Below are positions 53,868-64,000 of a stretch of 64,000 bases of DNA, in pieces; position 1 is the first letter of the stretch; every line of letters begins with the position of its first letter. A program made the position numbers and the translations under genes. Below the pieces are notes generated by a model. It searched no databases. It worked only from the letters and a program-made list of their open reading frames with translations, and was not told the origin of the DNA. Origin of the DNA: Rhodocollybia butyracea (Eukaryota > Basidiomycota > Agaricomycetes > Agaricales > Omphalotaceae); assembly GCA_015501585.1 (NCBI GenBank), contig JADNRY010000250.1, forward strand, positions 26,150-90,149, written 5' to 3'.

Positions 53868-56800
53868 CTTCCTCCGACAAAGTTAGAAATCGATGTGCCG
53901 AAGACAAAACATCGAATTACCAGTTTTATATCACTTGAACTATCATGATGATGCATATGTCAAGTTCTTTGCAGTTATTTCCCCGGCCACTCCGTTTGGC
54001 CAAGAAAAGGGAGAAGCCAAGGCCCAACTGTCAGTGCAGCAGTAGCCCGTGTAAATCACTGAAGTTAGCTAGCACCTGTCTGAAAACTTAGCCTTCCACT
54101 TCAAATCAACAGAGATGTCAGTCTGTGATATTGAGTACTTCTTGCCATTCTTTCCGTGGCCCTCTTTGTCTTCCTTAAACCATGAACCTGTGATATCAGT
54201 CGGTCACTCCCTTGAGTGAGGCCTCAAAAAACAATTGACACCCATATTTTGGGTAACTGCCTGTCAATTTCAAGCTTTGAACATCTGTAGATGTACAGCT
54301 CAGGCCCATACCTGCCAGAATATGGGTGTCGTTTTTTTGAGGCCTCACTTGAAGGGAATGACCGACCAATCGATATCACGGGTTCATGGTTTAAAGAAGA
54401 CAAAGACAAAGAGGGTCAGGGAGGGAGTACTCAATATTTGTGCTCAGAACCGGAGCAACAAAGCACCCTGAGTCCGCCATGGGTTTCGCATAATATGCCT
54501 GATGACGAGATAGATTTGATCGAGTAACGAAAATAAGAATGGGCAATTATGGAGCCGAACAAAGTCCAGAGAACGGGAAAGAACAGAGGGCAGTTGATCG
54601 ACGAAGGTTTGCAGTGTTTGTCACTTGTAACAAGCAGATACCAGATCAACATTGAACTTGAGCAAAAGTTGAGCTCCTCCAAACTTAGCTAGAGGTACAG
54701 AATGCATACCTGATTGTTATGGCGCAAGTTTCGGGGAGCACCTGTCCCAGAGAGGCTACTACTTACTATCTTGATACCCTTCGTAATGTATTACAGCATT
54801 CGTACTAGAAGCGGAGTTTCATGGGCAATAGTGAGGACTGCCATCTGGAAAGGGAGCTGATTATTAGGTGATGCATTGGAATCAGGTACTAGGAGAAACG
54901 CCAACACTAAACCGAGCATCGACGATATAGGACGTAGTCATCAAGAATTTCGATTTCTTGAATTCAATAGCAAAAAACCTGATGCAGAAAGCATCCAGTA
55001 TATCAATATAACATAGTCAACTTGGATCCTGTAGGTTTTACTGGTCATTTACAATACTTCTTACCACTTCCACTGGTTATACCTCCGATATAGGGGCAAA
55101 ATTAGTTGTCTGTCTGTCACTGTTTTCATAATAAAGTGTCTGAGAAGAGTGACAGTCAGAAACTTACATCATGATCACAAGTCTCACTGGACATGTTCAC
55201 GGCAACAGAACAACATGTGTGCTACACATATGTTGGAAACAGCACTCTCTCGGATAGCTAAGAAAGGTGAAAAAAGAACAGTCTCCGTCATGTATGGCGC
55301 AATAGATCCAATGTGAATAGATCCAATATGCTATAAGAGTACTGTAATTGAAGAACAGTAATTGGCGGGTGAATAAATTAAGACGTGGCTAATCTGACCT
55401 CCGCCCACGTTTTGCTGATACGGTTTGGGAAATTACTTAGCCTTTCTGTACATTTGATTAGCTCAGAATCACAGCAACAAGGCACCACCCACCAGCGTTT
55501 TAGCGATGAATCACAGCGCCAGTTGTTTTTTTCCTGATGAGAAGATAAATTTGATGAAGTAACAATAACACTGAAGAGCAATTATGGAGCCGAACAAAGT
55601 GCAGAAAATGGGGAAGAACTGAGGGCAATCAATGACTTGCAGTGTTTTTCAGGGCCAATGTCAGATCAAGGTTGGGTCTGAACGACATAAGTTGAGCTAC
55701 TCCAAAATTAGCGAGCGATACGGAATGCCAATACCTGATTGTTATACCGCGAGTTTCGGGGGAGTATATGTCCCAGCGAGGTCACTATAACCGTCGAACT
55801 TGATACCTCTTCATTTTTACAGCAATTGCGCTGTAAGCAGAGTTTCATAAGCGGGAGTGAGGACTAACGGAGGTCATCCAGAAAAAGAATTGACTATGAG
55901 TTGAAGCCTCAGACTCAGGTACCAGGAGAAACACCAGACTATTGAACACTGAACCTCGCATCAACGCTACAGGACGCAGTAATCAAGAATCTCGACTACT
56001 CCGATTCAAGAACAAAAAGGTGCCAATATAGCATATTCGCCTTGAATCCTGTAGTTTTCGCCGGACATTTCCAAGAGTTTCTTACCACTTCCACTGGTTA
56101 CGCCTCCGATAATAGAGGAAAATTAGCCGTCGTCGATCATTATTTCCATAAATCATCTGACAAACAGTCAGGAACTTACATTCGCGATCACAAGTATCAT
56201 TGCACACGTCCACAGCAAAGTCAGAACGAGCGCCCTAGATAATGTTGGCAACAACACTCTCTTGGATAGCTGAGAAAGGCGGAAAAAGAACTGAGGACAG
56301 ACTTCTGCGTGTACGGCACAATAGATCCAATACTTTAGGCTATTCGATATTGACGAGAGTGCTGTAATCGGAGAATGACAATCGGCGGGGGGATAGAGGT
56401 GGCCAATCTGACCTCGGATCCTCATACTCTCAACTTCCAACTCTCTCTTTGAACACGTCTAATCCTCTCTTCCAGTTATAACATCTACAAGGCCCCAATG
56501 CGACTGGCTCTTGGATTTGTCGCAACTCGTGAGTGATCCCAGTGACCATCCGTGGTACATCAAGGTTAAATTCGATAGGTTTGTTTTTACTGGGATGTAT
56601 CATTGGGACCGGGATTGTAGAATAGGACTCGTACGATGTGTAAAGATTGCGATCAGATCAGGGAAACCAGAGCTCGTCGTCGGGTGCGCGGGGGGGGGTC
56701 GGGTTTGAGATGCGCCTTGAATTGAGAACAGCAACGTTGATGCATCCAATGTACTGAGAGCACCTACATGCCCAGTAAGACTGATTGTATGAGGACTAAT

Positions 56801-57441
56801 CTATGGGCCAGTTAACACCGAAACCGTTATTCGATGGTCTGGCAAAGTCCACTATCAGCTTGTATAACCGAACAAAGATATTGATACGCACGATACACCA
56901 GCGAGGACCACAACAGTCAACTGGCTGTTCAACGTCAACACTTCCGGCAAGCTACACACGCCATCATCCTTCTTCTCTTCTTGCTCTGCGCTGAAGACCG
57001 CAAATTTTGACAAAAATAGGCTTTCGATACAGGTTAAGATGAACATAAAATAAAAGCTTTAGAATGTGATGTTATAGCGGTCGATGAGGCCGTTTCAACT
57101 TGTTAGTGGCAAGAGATGATCGATGATGGCAGCTGGCATGGCCATTGTAGTAGTAGTGAGAGATGAGGTGAGAGAAGAAGCTTGGGCGAATGTCATAGTA
57201 ATTGGTTATGTTGTTCTGACTTGAGGTAGTGGAAGATGAGAGAATAGAAGAAGGTGAGATCGGCGTTTGGTCCGCGCAATCCCTGCGGGAAAAACGCACA
57301 CGCGCACAACCTCGTAAGCCAATTTGGCTCATGCCCAAATCTCAACAGCTTTGGCACCGGTAATGGCTGCCGACGTATTTCCTCAGGCCTTGGTTTAAAC
57401 TTGGCATTTCCGTTTGCTGGGTCTCTAACTTGCGGCACACA
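53868..57441. other. Two tandem copies of the membrane-gene upstream block; no confident gene
   Basis: 54480-55130 and 55540-56180 match each other and 28900-29560 (GGCAATTATGGAGCCGAACAAAGT; ACCTGATTGTTAT; CCTGTAG, then CTTACCACTTCCACTGG). On the minus strand two copies share a hydrophobic frame (CP-FFP, then TLFGSIIA and IK-I-SSG), which could be an exon of a lost gene, but I could not build a full model. The third copy has no membrane gene attached. 56460-57441 shows nothing beyond short ORFs. Confidence 0.45.
54155..54425. repeat. Foldback repeat, about 270 bp
   Basis: Left arm (about 54160-54255) and right arm (about 54315-54420) are inverted copies: CCCTCTTTGTCTTC, TTAAACCATGAACC(T/C)GTGATATC, GGTCA(C/T)TCCCTT and GTGAGGCCTCAAAAAA appear in mirrored order. 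Probably a MITE or other foldback insertion; the outer ends are not sharp, so no target duplication is called. Confidence 0.7.
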
Positions 57442-59604
57442 ATGACTTCGTTCTCATCGCAGAAAAACACAGAAGTATACAACAAACACTGGAGATCACA
57501 CAACAACCGCGATTGGTTTCGTCCTCTCGAAGATAGCGAATATGCATATTATGTCCCATCGAAGACTGGCTTGAACGATATGTTAGTAAATCCTCCCATT
57601 ATCTCAACGATTATCGACCAATCGTTCGTTTACAAGGTTCCTTCACGCGTCATTTACCGCCAAAACGGCAGTAATGGACCCCTCGCGAATAGCGTTATGC
57701 TGGTAAGTGCGTTTCTGTCTGATGAAGCCGTCATTCAATCTCACCATAGGGCCACGGTTCGCTCTGAGCATCCTTTGCTAATGGCCAAGGTCATCCGGGA
57801 TAAGAATTTGGAAATCCCAGAAATATCAGAGGATGAACCGTACTTTTGGTAAAGTTTACACTGCACTACACGATCGCGAGTGATCAAATCTTACTGACTT
57901 TGCGCGTTCTCCGTTCCCTTTTCTAGGTTTTCACCTCCAACAGATCCAGTGAAGGAGGCGGAGGAATGTCTAGTATCTACAAACTCATCCAAAGGAGGTG
58001 CGTGACTAACTACTCTCTGATATCTTCCACCAATATTGCCTACTTAGAACTTATATCCAACTACCTCAATGGTCCCCGAACTCTGTCGGATGAACGTATG
58101 TCCTACTTGGTCATATCGACGTCTACTGTTCCACAAGTCTCCGACGAAGAAGGAACGTATGACTTTTTTATGTGCGCACCTCACTTCATCGGCGATGGAA
58201 CTTCATTACACCAGTGTACACATGATCTATTGACTCTTCTCTCATCTACCCGGTCAAACGATGAATTAAAGCGAAGTCTGATGCAGGCTACATATTCGGT
58301 GCGTGTTTCTCACTCGATTTTGTTTTATTTTATTCCATGAATTTTCAATGTTATTTCATCCGTTTGCTTCGTTCGGGCTTATGATCTAGGTCCATCTGCC
58401 TTCTTTTGTCTGATTTGCGTTTTTGTCCAAGGTCAATGAACTTCCTCCAGGGTTTGAATCCCGCCTATCAGTACCATCCAACCAATTCGCGCGCGCCGCA
58501 GCCAAAATCAATTATCTCCAGATTATGCACAATGAAATTGTCGGTACAGACTAACTTCTAAATTCGATACTTATATATATGTTTGATCTAGGGTGGCCAC
58601 ACCCTTCGTCGCTCCCAGCGTCTCTCCCAAGAAACCAAGTTCATTGAAATGACCTTTTCCGAATCAAGTACTGCGAAGATATTATCCAAATGCAAAACAA
58701 CACAGCGTAACAGTCAATCATGCCTTGTTCACCTTGTGTAATGTCGCATGGGGACGATCCAATCTAGATTTTGGAAAGATCAGGGAGCCGATGTAAGTTC
58801 TCGTTCTCTTTTTTTACTCAAGCGGCACTGTTTTGTTCGATCTAACCCGATCCATCTCCCTTTCGACTTTTTATGCACAGAATGATGTACACAGCGTTCA
58901 ACCTCCGTGCTCACCTCGACCCCCACCCCGCTTCCACTTATTGGTTCCTCGCCCTAACTTACTTCAACATCGTACTTCCCTCTTATGTCCCACCTACTCT
59001 AGCAGCATTCTGGGGTCGAACAAAGAGTGTTAAGAGGCAAGTTCAAAAGATCACTGGAGGTGGGAAGGCTCCGTTCTTGAACGCGAGAGCACTCGAGTTG
59101 GCAAGGACAAGGGCGAAAAGGGTTAGAGGGATGACAAAGTCAACGACAGAGAAAGAGACGGAGACGGAGAAGAAGAGCGATACATCGCCATCTGCCCCAC
59201 CACAACCCACGTCAATAAATGACATTCAGCTTGCTAGCGCTAGTGGTATCAAACTCCCTCCTGCACCGAGTGCTGCCCTTTTCGGTGTATCGTTAGTCGG
59301 AAATCTGGACAACGTGTATACCCAGTCGTCCTACTCCCGCCCCCCGTCTTATTCAGCCTCCTCTACCGATACCCGTCCTGTCTCGTCACAAGAAACAACC
59401 TCTTCGCAAATAATCACCGTTCACAATGTTGCAGGTGCAACTCGTCAAAAACCCGGAGGGTTCCTTCTTTTCGTGCACACATTCAACAAGAAGCTCTCGT
59501 TGCATCTCTGTTATGATGTAAACGGATTTGAGGAAGGTCACATCGAGAGGTTTTGGGAGTCTTTGCGGGATGCCGCAGATGAGCTGCTGGTTGGCGATGA
59601 GTGA
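57442..59604 (+). CDS. BAHD/condensation-like acyltransferase, about 586 aa, with one frameshift
   Basis: Six exons: 57442-57848, 57927-57997, 58048-58298, 58432-58539, 58592-58792, 58881-59604. It starts MTSFSSQKNTEVYNKHW. Exon 3 has PHFIGDGTSLHQ, the HxxxDG catalytic motif of acyl-CoA-dependent acyltransferases and condensation domains. Exon 5 has GGHTLRRSQRLSQETKF, then THSVTVNHALFTLCNVAWGR. Exon 6 has LRAHLDPHPASTYW and, near the end, LLFVHTFNKKLSLHLCYDVN, a typical closing block. Exon 5 holds one surplus base in the AAAACAACAC run near 58695; without it all phases agree. A lysine/serine-rich insert (about 59090-59420) is unusual. Substrate unknown. Either a young pseudogene or a sequencing error. 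Confidence 0.7.
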
Positions 59605-60521
59605 TCGAGTGTTGAAGCAGTTGGTTGTCTTGTGCGTTTTGTCATGGTTATCTTGGACGAGTAATTGTTCTTTCCGTCGCTGTTATCGTCGTTTATTTTG
59701 TTGCTCGCTCCTTGCTTCTTTATTTCCTAGGCTAGAGGCAGGCGTTGTCGAGCGTTACCCGTGAACAGGCAAAATGGGATATTTTCATGTAGCTTCCCAA
59801 ACCGGGTTTCTGAAAGAAATTTGAGAAGGATGTAAGCCCATTGAAACTCGATTGTGGCTGTGAAAGAACAGTGCGGACAGCATCATTTTCATTTGGAACT
59901 GAGCACCCAACGGTAGTAGTCGACCTCTCAAATGTACTTACAAAGCACCTACATTACCCATTTCATCGGATCCTTGTGATGCTCGGGTAATCAGTGATTC
60001 GACACGACCGCATGCGTGATTCTGATGAGCGGGCAACTGGTGGAAGCTATACAGAACTACAATTCTAAGTTTACTGTGATACATTAGCAAATAAGTTTAC
60101 AAGCTAAGAATGAACATCAACCAATTGCCCTCCAATTGCCCTCTGAAGGGTCACCTAAAATGAGGCCTGCAGTTCGGTATCCGAGTACCATGTCGCGCGA
60201 ACGAAACATTGTTGTTGGAAATATCGCCCATGGTCATGTTTCACAAAGGAGTTCAGTGGCATGCTTCTTCTAGCTGTGTCGGTTCAAAATTCATCTTTGA
60301 GATGATTCCGAAGCCACAGCTTGCAAACAAGATCATCCCATATTAATCACTGTATTGGAGCAGGATAACCGGCACGATCCTGTTGACTCTGAGTCAGAGG
60401 AACAACTGGGGCTTGTATTGGTTTTATCCTTTTTTCCTCGGAGTTGGCATAAAGCATATTTTCAGATTGGAATAGTATTTGCCTGAGTAAGCCTGAAGAA
60501 GATTAACAGACAGAAAAGAAA
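59605..60521. other. No gene seen
   Basis: Non-coding; 3' flank of the acyltransferase and of membrane-protein copy C. An (ATT)n run at 60531-60545 is the Asn-coding end of copy C. Confidence 0.5.
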
Positions 60522-61760
60522 TCAAGAACTATTATTATTATTATCCTCTACTCTAACACTAGCACCTTGGTGTTGAGAGTGAAATGTTTCAGCCATCGGT
60601 GATTTGTCAATCTTGACCAAGATAATTACTGCAACAGGATACAGGCACTAAATCTTTGATCAGGCACTGAAGATATCCATCAAAAAACAATGAACTTACC
60701 GCAACTGCAGCAAACAAAGATATGCTGACAACCAGGAGTATCCCAAAACTGGGAGAGCTTGAGACTGATAATGTACCACCTACTTCTGCGATCAAGGCAA
60801 TCACCTGAATGGCAAGAACAAATATCCCGGATTCAACCAGAAGAAGTAAAATTTTCTGAACAGGAGTTTTTGTACCCCTTGAAGCTGCTCTCAGTGTTTG
60901 GCGATGAAGCCTGAAACTCATAAATAAATAGTTTGGGCCCACAGTACTTGACAGCTTACCATACTTTCCATCCAATCAATGATGTTGCCAATAAATTGAC
61001 TACCAATGTGATAGCTGGTGCAAGCCAGTCAAGGACAATAGTCTGTCCATCCACAAGTTCAGCATCAACCCTGCTAATATCAAAACTAGCATCCACAATA
61101 TTGATAACTGCATATAAACACAATTAAAATCAGAAATGACAACTTATTGTAAGCACATATGTCATAAACCCACCAATGTTACCAAGCATTAACAGAGCAA
61201 GAGTAAATTTCCAGAATCTATCATTGTACAGTAGAACCCATGCTCTCCAGCACACTATAGCATCACTAATAAAAATCTAATACAAACTTTGAGCAAGTTG
61301 ATGATAATGTTGAAAATCAGGACAACTCACAATAAATATTACAACAAAGCCTTGCACATCCGAGATAATGGTCACACTTTGAGGGGGTTCAGGGAACTCT
61401 CCCACAAGACCTATGCGTACTTGTAACAGAGTTAAAATACTGCTGTACACCATTTCCCAGATTGAACAGATGAAAAGCACCGCACAGCACAGAAGCAGAA
61501 CTGCGCTTTGGTTGTCGCCAGGATTTGACACTGAAATGTTCAAGATGAATATACATTGTTACTCGTTTTACAGATACTCACTTTCAGCAGCCGTATTGCA
61601 ATCAATGTTCCCAGAAAAGAAGCTCCTAGTTGTTACTATTAGTAATTTCTTGCCTACACGCGGCCTCTGAACTTGAGGTACTCACCGAAACCTATTCCTG
61701 TAACTATGAGTGCGGCTACATTTACGAGTCCTGAATGTAATGAAGGCTCGTCCTTATGGC
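60522..61760 (-). pseudogene. Agaricomycete multi-pass membrane protein, copy C, decayed
   Basis: All later exons of copies A and B are recognisable (CWRAWVLLYNDRFWK, LLATSLIGWK, KILLLLVESGIFVLAIQV, LYPVAVIILVKIDKSP), with GT-AG junctions kept. The first exon lacks the ATG and MSPEEQEL start: only LVNVAALIVTGIGFG remains. The second exon has one extra A before its donor and the third has a one-base insertion (CAACCAAAGCGCAG against CAGCCCAGCGC in copy A), so the frame is lost. Confidence 0.75.
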
Positions 61761-63055
61761 GGGTTTCGGCGTGAGAATTTGTCCGGATTGAGCCTGATCT
61801 CGTCCAAATCGGGTTGACCTAATAAGGAGATTTAGTTTCGATATATTTAGGATGTCAAGCGTTGGCCATGTGACGTTGGTTGCTCATTGTCCTCCCTTCT
61901 TCTTTTCTCGTTTGTTTCACGCGACTAGGTTACTCAACCATCTTTCTGGCTAATCACAACAATAACAATATGCGTGTTCCTGATAGATGTTCAGATCAAT
62001 AACTCTGTTTACAGCGTGCGCGCGCAGAGCACTTATTTCTTAACATCTTCTTCTGTCATTCATCGTTCAAGCTTCAAGTGTGGGATTGCTCCAACCCTCA
62101 GCCAACACGGGACCCAATCAAATCCGGAGATCAACCATGGACAGGCTGCAGTGCTTTTCCAGCACACGGCATTATTGAAGCATCCAGATTGTATGTCACA
62201 ACTGGATTTTACCCCTACGCCCTTCTTGGCCTTTCTTGGCACTTGAAAAAACAGGAGAACATCCTCTTACTACCTTCCCAAACTGTACCAGTTTATGTTG
62301 ATTTGGCATCATTTATGGACATGCTCGAAGCTCAACCATCTCTTGACTTTCATTGCCTTCCTTTCCCTCTATGTTTCTTCTCTGCCCTTTCCTTCCAATC
62401 ACTGGTCAGGACCTTAACTGCCATGTTCATTTACAATGTAGTACCTGCTTAGCAAGTCATGTCTCATCTTTTGGATCACATTCCTCACAACTGCATAGGT
62501 CACAGGTTGATTTGGAGATTTAGGACACTCCGGATGGTGTTGAAAGGGCAGGAGGATTAGCAGATGGAATATGGATGGGCTTTCATGCCTCTGGAGGTTG
62601 CTGAGTAGCTGAACCAGGCTCTTGATGATCTCACGAAGGGATGTATCTGCCGTCAGAATTGAAATTCTCAACTCATTGGCTGGCCTTTCACAAAGGCTGT
62701 TGTATCATCCGGCTCCACTAGTCTCATTGACGTAGCTTGCTACGTTCTTTCTACATGCATTTAGTGGGCATGTTAGGATGGTGTCTGAGAAGGTCCAATA
62801 GTGCTGGCCAACAGTACCTCAAAATTGCAGCGTTACAGTCTCGTTTTGTCTGTACCTTTGGCAACCTCTTGGCTTTCGGGTTCGACTCAACATTTACACT
62901 CACATCTTGTCTGTGAGTAGATATTCCATCCTTTTTCTCTTGACAACTGTCTGACACAATCCAGTACCAACAGACACCATTCTAACATCTGCATCCATGC
63001 CTTCTCTCAACACTTGTCAAGCATCCAATATCTATCCACCTTTGCAATGTCCCTG
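61761..63055. other. No gene seen
   Basis: The 124-codon plus ORF at 62078-62452 lacks supporting context or conserved motifs. Nothing else recognised. Confidence 0.4.
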
Positions 63056-63830
63056 TCATGCCCCGTACTCCCGCTCTATTCTCGTTTCATTCCGTCGGTT
63101 CCGCTCTCCCGACTTATCCCGTTAGTTCCGCTCCCGACTTCTTCTCGATGGCGCAATCACAACCGCCATAATTACCTATTACTAACTCTTCCACAAGTCT
63201 TACTCACTACCTTTCCGTCTCTCCACTTGCCTTGTTCCATTCCGAGATATGCCCTTGTATTATTTCCGTTCCCGCTCGTCCCTTGTAGTACTTTCCCTTT
63301 CACCTTAACTGATTGTCTACGTACTTTTCACGACCCTGTATATCCTCCTTACTCTTAAATACTCGTCGATATCTCTGATACTCTAGATTTGCTATATTGA
63401 AACAACCCCCCAGTTACCGACTCATTTCCCGACTTATCAGTTTCTTTTACTCTATTTCTTCACTCTATCGTTTTCTTCACTCCGCAATATACTCTCTTCG
63501 ATTCCGATTCATTGCGCTCTATCAAGTCAGCTTCCGCTCGACTTGCCGCCGCCAATAACTCGTATTCGAAAACGCTTGCGCCCAGCGGGTCCTACCCTTA
63601 GAGTCGGAAACCTATTCCGTTCCTAGGCTTACTCGTACGGTTCATTCTATTACACTTCCGGATTCCGCTCGTACGTTTCACGTCGTCGCTATTCCCAGAT
63701 CGAGTACACTATCATCGAATCATCCCGTCGGAAACGTTCCGCCGCTTCTATTCGAGATAGTACATCAACCCGTCGCAATAAGGATCCGCCTAGATCCTTA
63801 CATTATAGCAAATCTCTTATCGACTAGGGA
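63056..63830 (+). mobile_element. Possible LTR and leader of a retroelement entering from the right
   Basis: TGTCATGCCCCGTACTC resembles the 5' ends of many fungal Ty3 LTRs. The following 770 bp are pyrimidine-rich (TTCCG/CTC words) with an A/T-rich TTAAATA near 63354, and lead into an ORF that looks like gag. The LTR end is not defined and the partner LTR is outside the window. Confidence 0.35.
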
Positions 63831-64000
63831 ATGTCTTATACGACGACCGGAGACTCCAGCATGACAAAAAACAGCAAAAGGAATCGTAAGGGGAAGAACA
63901 AAGACACTTCAGCCCCTTCGAGTTCTTCGGCACCAGCCCAAGAGACATCATCGACGTCTTTTGACGATACCCCTACCGAAATTCTCCCAGGAAACTTTGC
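63831..64000 (+). CDS. Start of a gag-like ORF, cut by the window end
   Basis: ATG 63831 opens a frame that is uninterrupted to the end (56 codons): MSYTTTGDSSMTKNSKRNRK, then a Ser/Pro/Ala-rich stretch and FDDTPTEILPG. A basic then Ser-rich start is common in fungal gag proteins, but this is too short for a firm call. Confidence 0.4.
   Translation, partial: MSYTTTGDSSMTKNSKRNRKGKNKDTSAPSSSSAPAQETSSTSFDDTPTEILPGNF

Noticed and set aside
62078..62452. 124-codon plus ORF
   Set aside because: No conserved motif, splice partner or duplicate; composition not convincing.

Overview
The window looks like a repeat-rich accessory stretch of a basidiomycete genome, most probably an agaricomycete (mushroom-forming lineage). 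The protein genes have many short introns (about 50-65 nt) with GTRNGT donors and CTNA(C/T)-type branch points. They encode families typical of that group: a multi-pass membrane protein with 'CWRAWVLL' and 'NLLATSLIGWK' motifs, an A-T-R adenylate-forming reductase, a BAHD/condensation-like acyltransferase and fast-evolving secreted proteins. No rRNA, tRNA or CRISPR was recognised. All calls are from reading the sequence; no database search was run.

Layout. 1-8 kb: two decayed copies of an IQVK-motif (restriction-endonuclease-like) family, a 706-bp CACTA-type foldback MITE, a spliced secreted protein with hexapeptide repeats, and a small membrane protein. 8-22 kb: a broken LINE, a secreted two-repeat protein with a pseudogene copy, another secreted protein with three almost identical introns, and a Ser/Pro-rich protein with several decayed partial copies. 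22.6-26.6 kb: a complete 14-exon, about 1069-residue adenylation-carrier-reductase gene, the main metabolic gene here. 27-29 kb: membrane protein copy A. 30-35 kb: copia remnants, a solo LTR and a large inverted repeat. 35.4-43.1 kb: a full-length Ty3/gypsy element with near-identical LTRs and an antisense ORF before its 3' LTR. 43.7-52.0 kb: a hAT transposon whose transposase is split by a young 4.2-kb LTR element that carries one 900-residue ORF and no visible pol. 52-62 kb: a second solo LTR, membrane protein copies B (intact) and C (decayed), a foldback repeat and an acyltransferase with one frameshift. 63-64 kb: the probable start of another LTR element running off the window.

Host genes that look intact are the secreted proteins (331, 222 and 305 aa), the 138-aa membrane protein, the Ser/Pro-rich protein, the reductase and membrane proteins A and B. 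Much of the rest is explained by segmental duplication and nested transposition. The most unusual items are the single-ORF LTR element inside the hAT, the three near-identical introns in the 18.5-kb gene, and the antisense ORF in the gypsy element.
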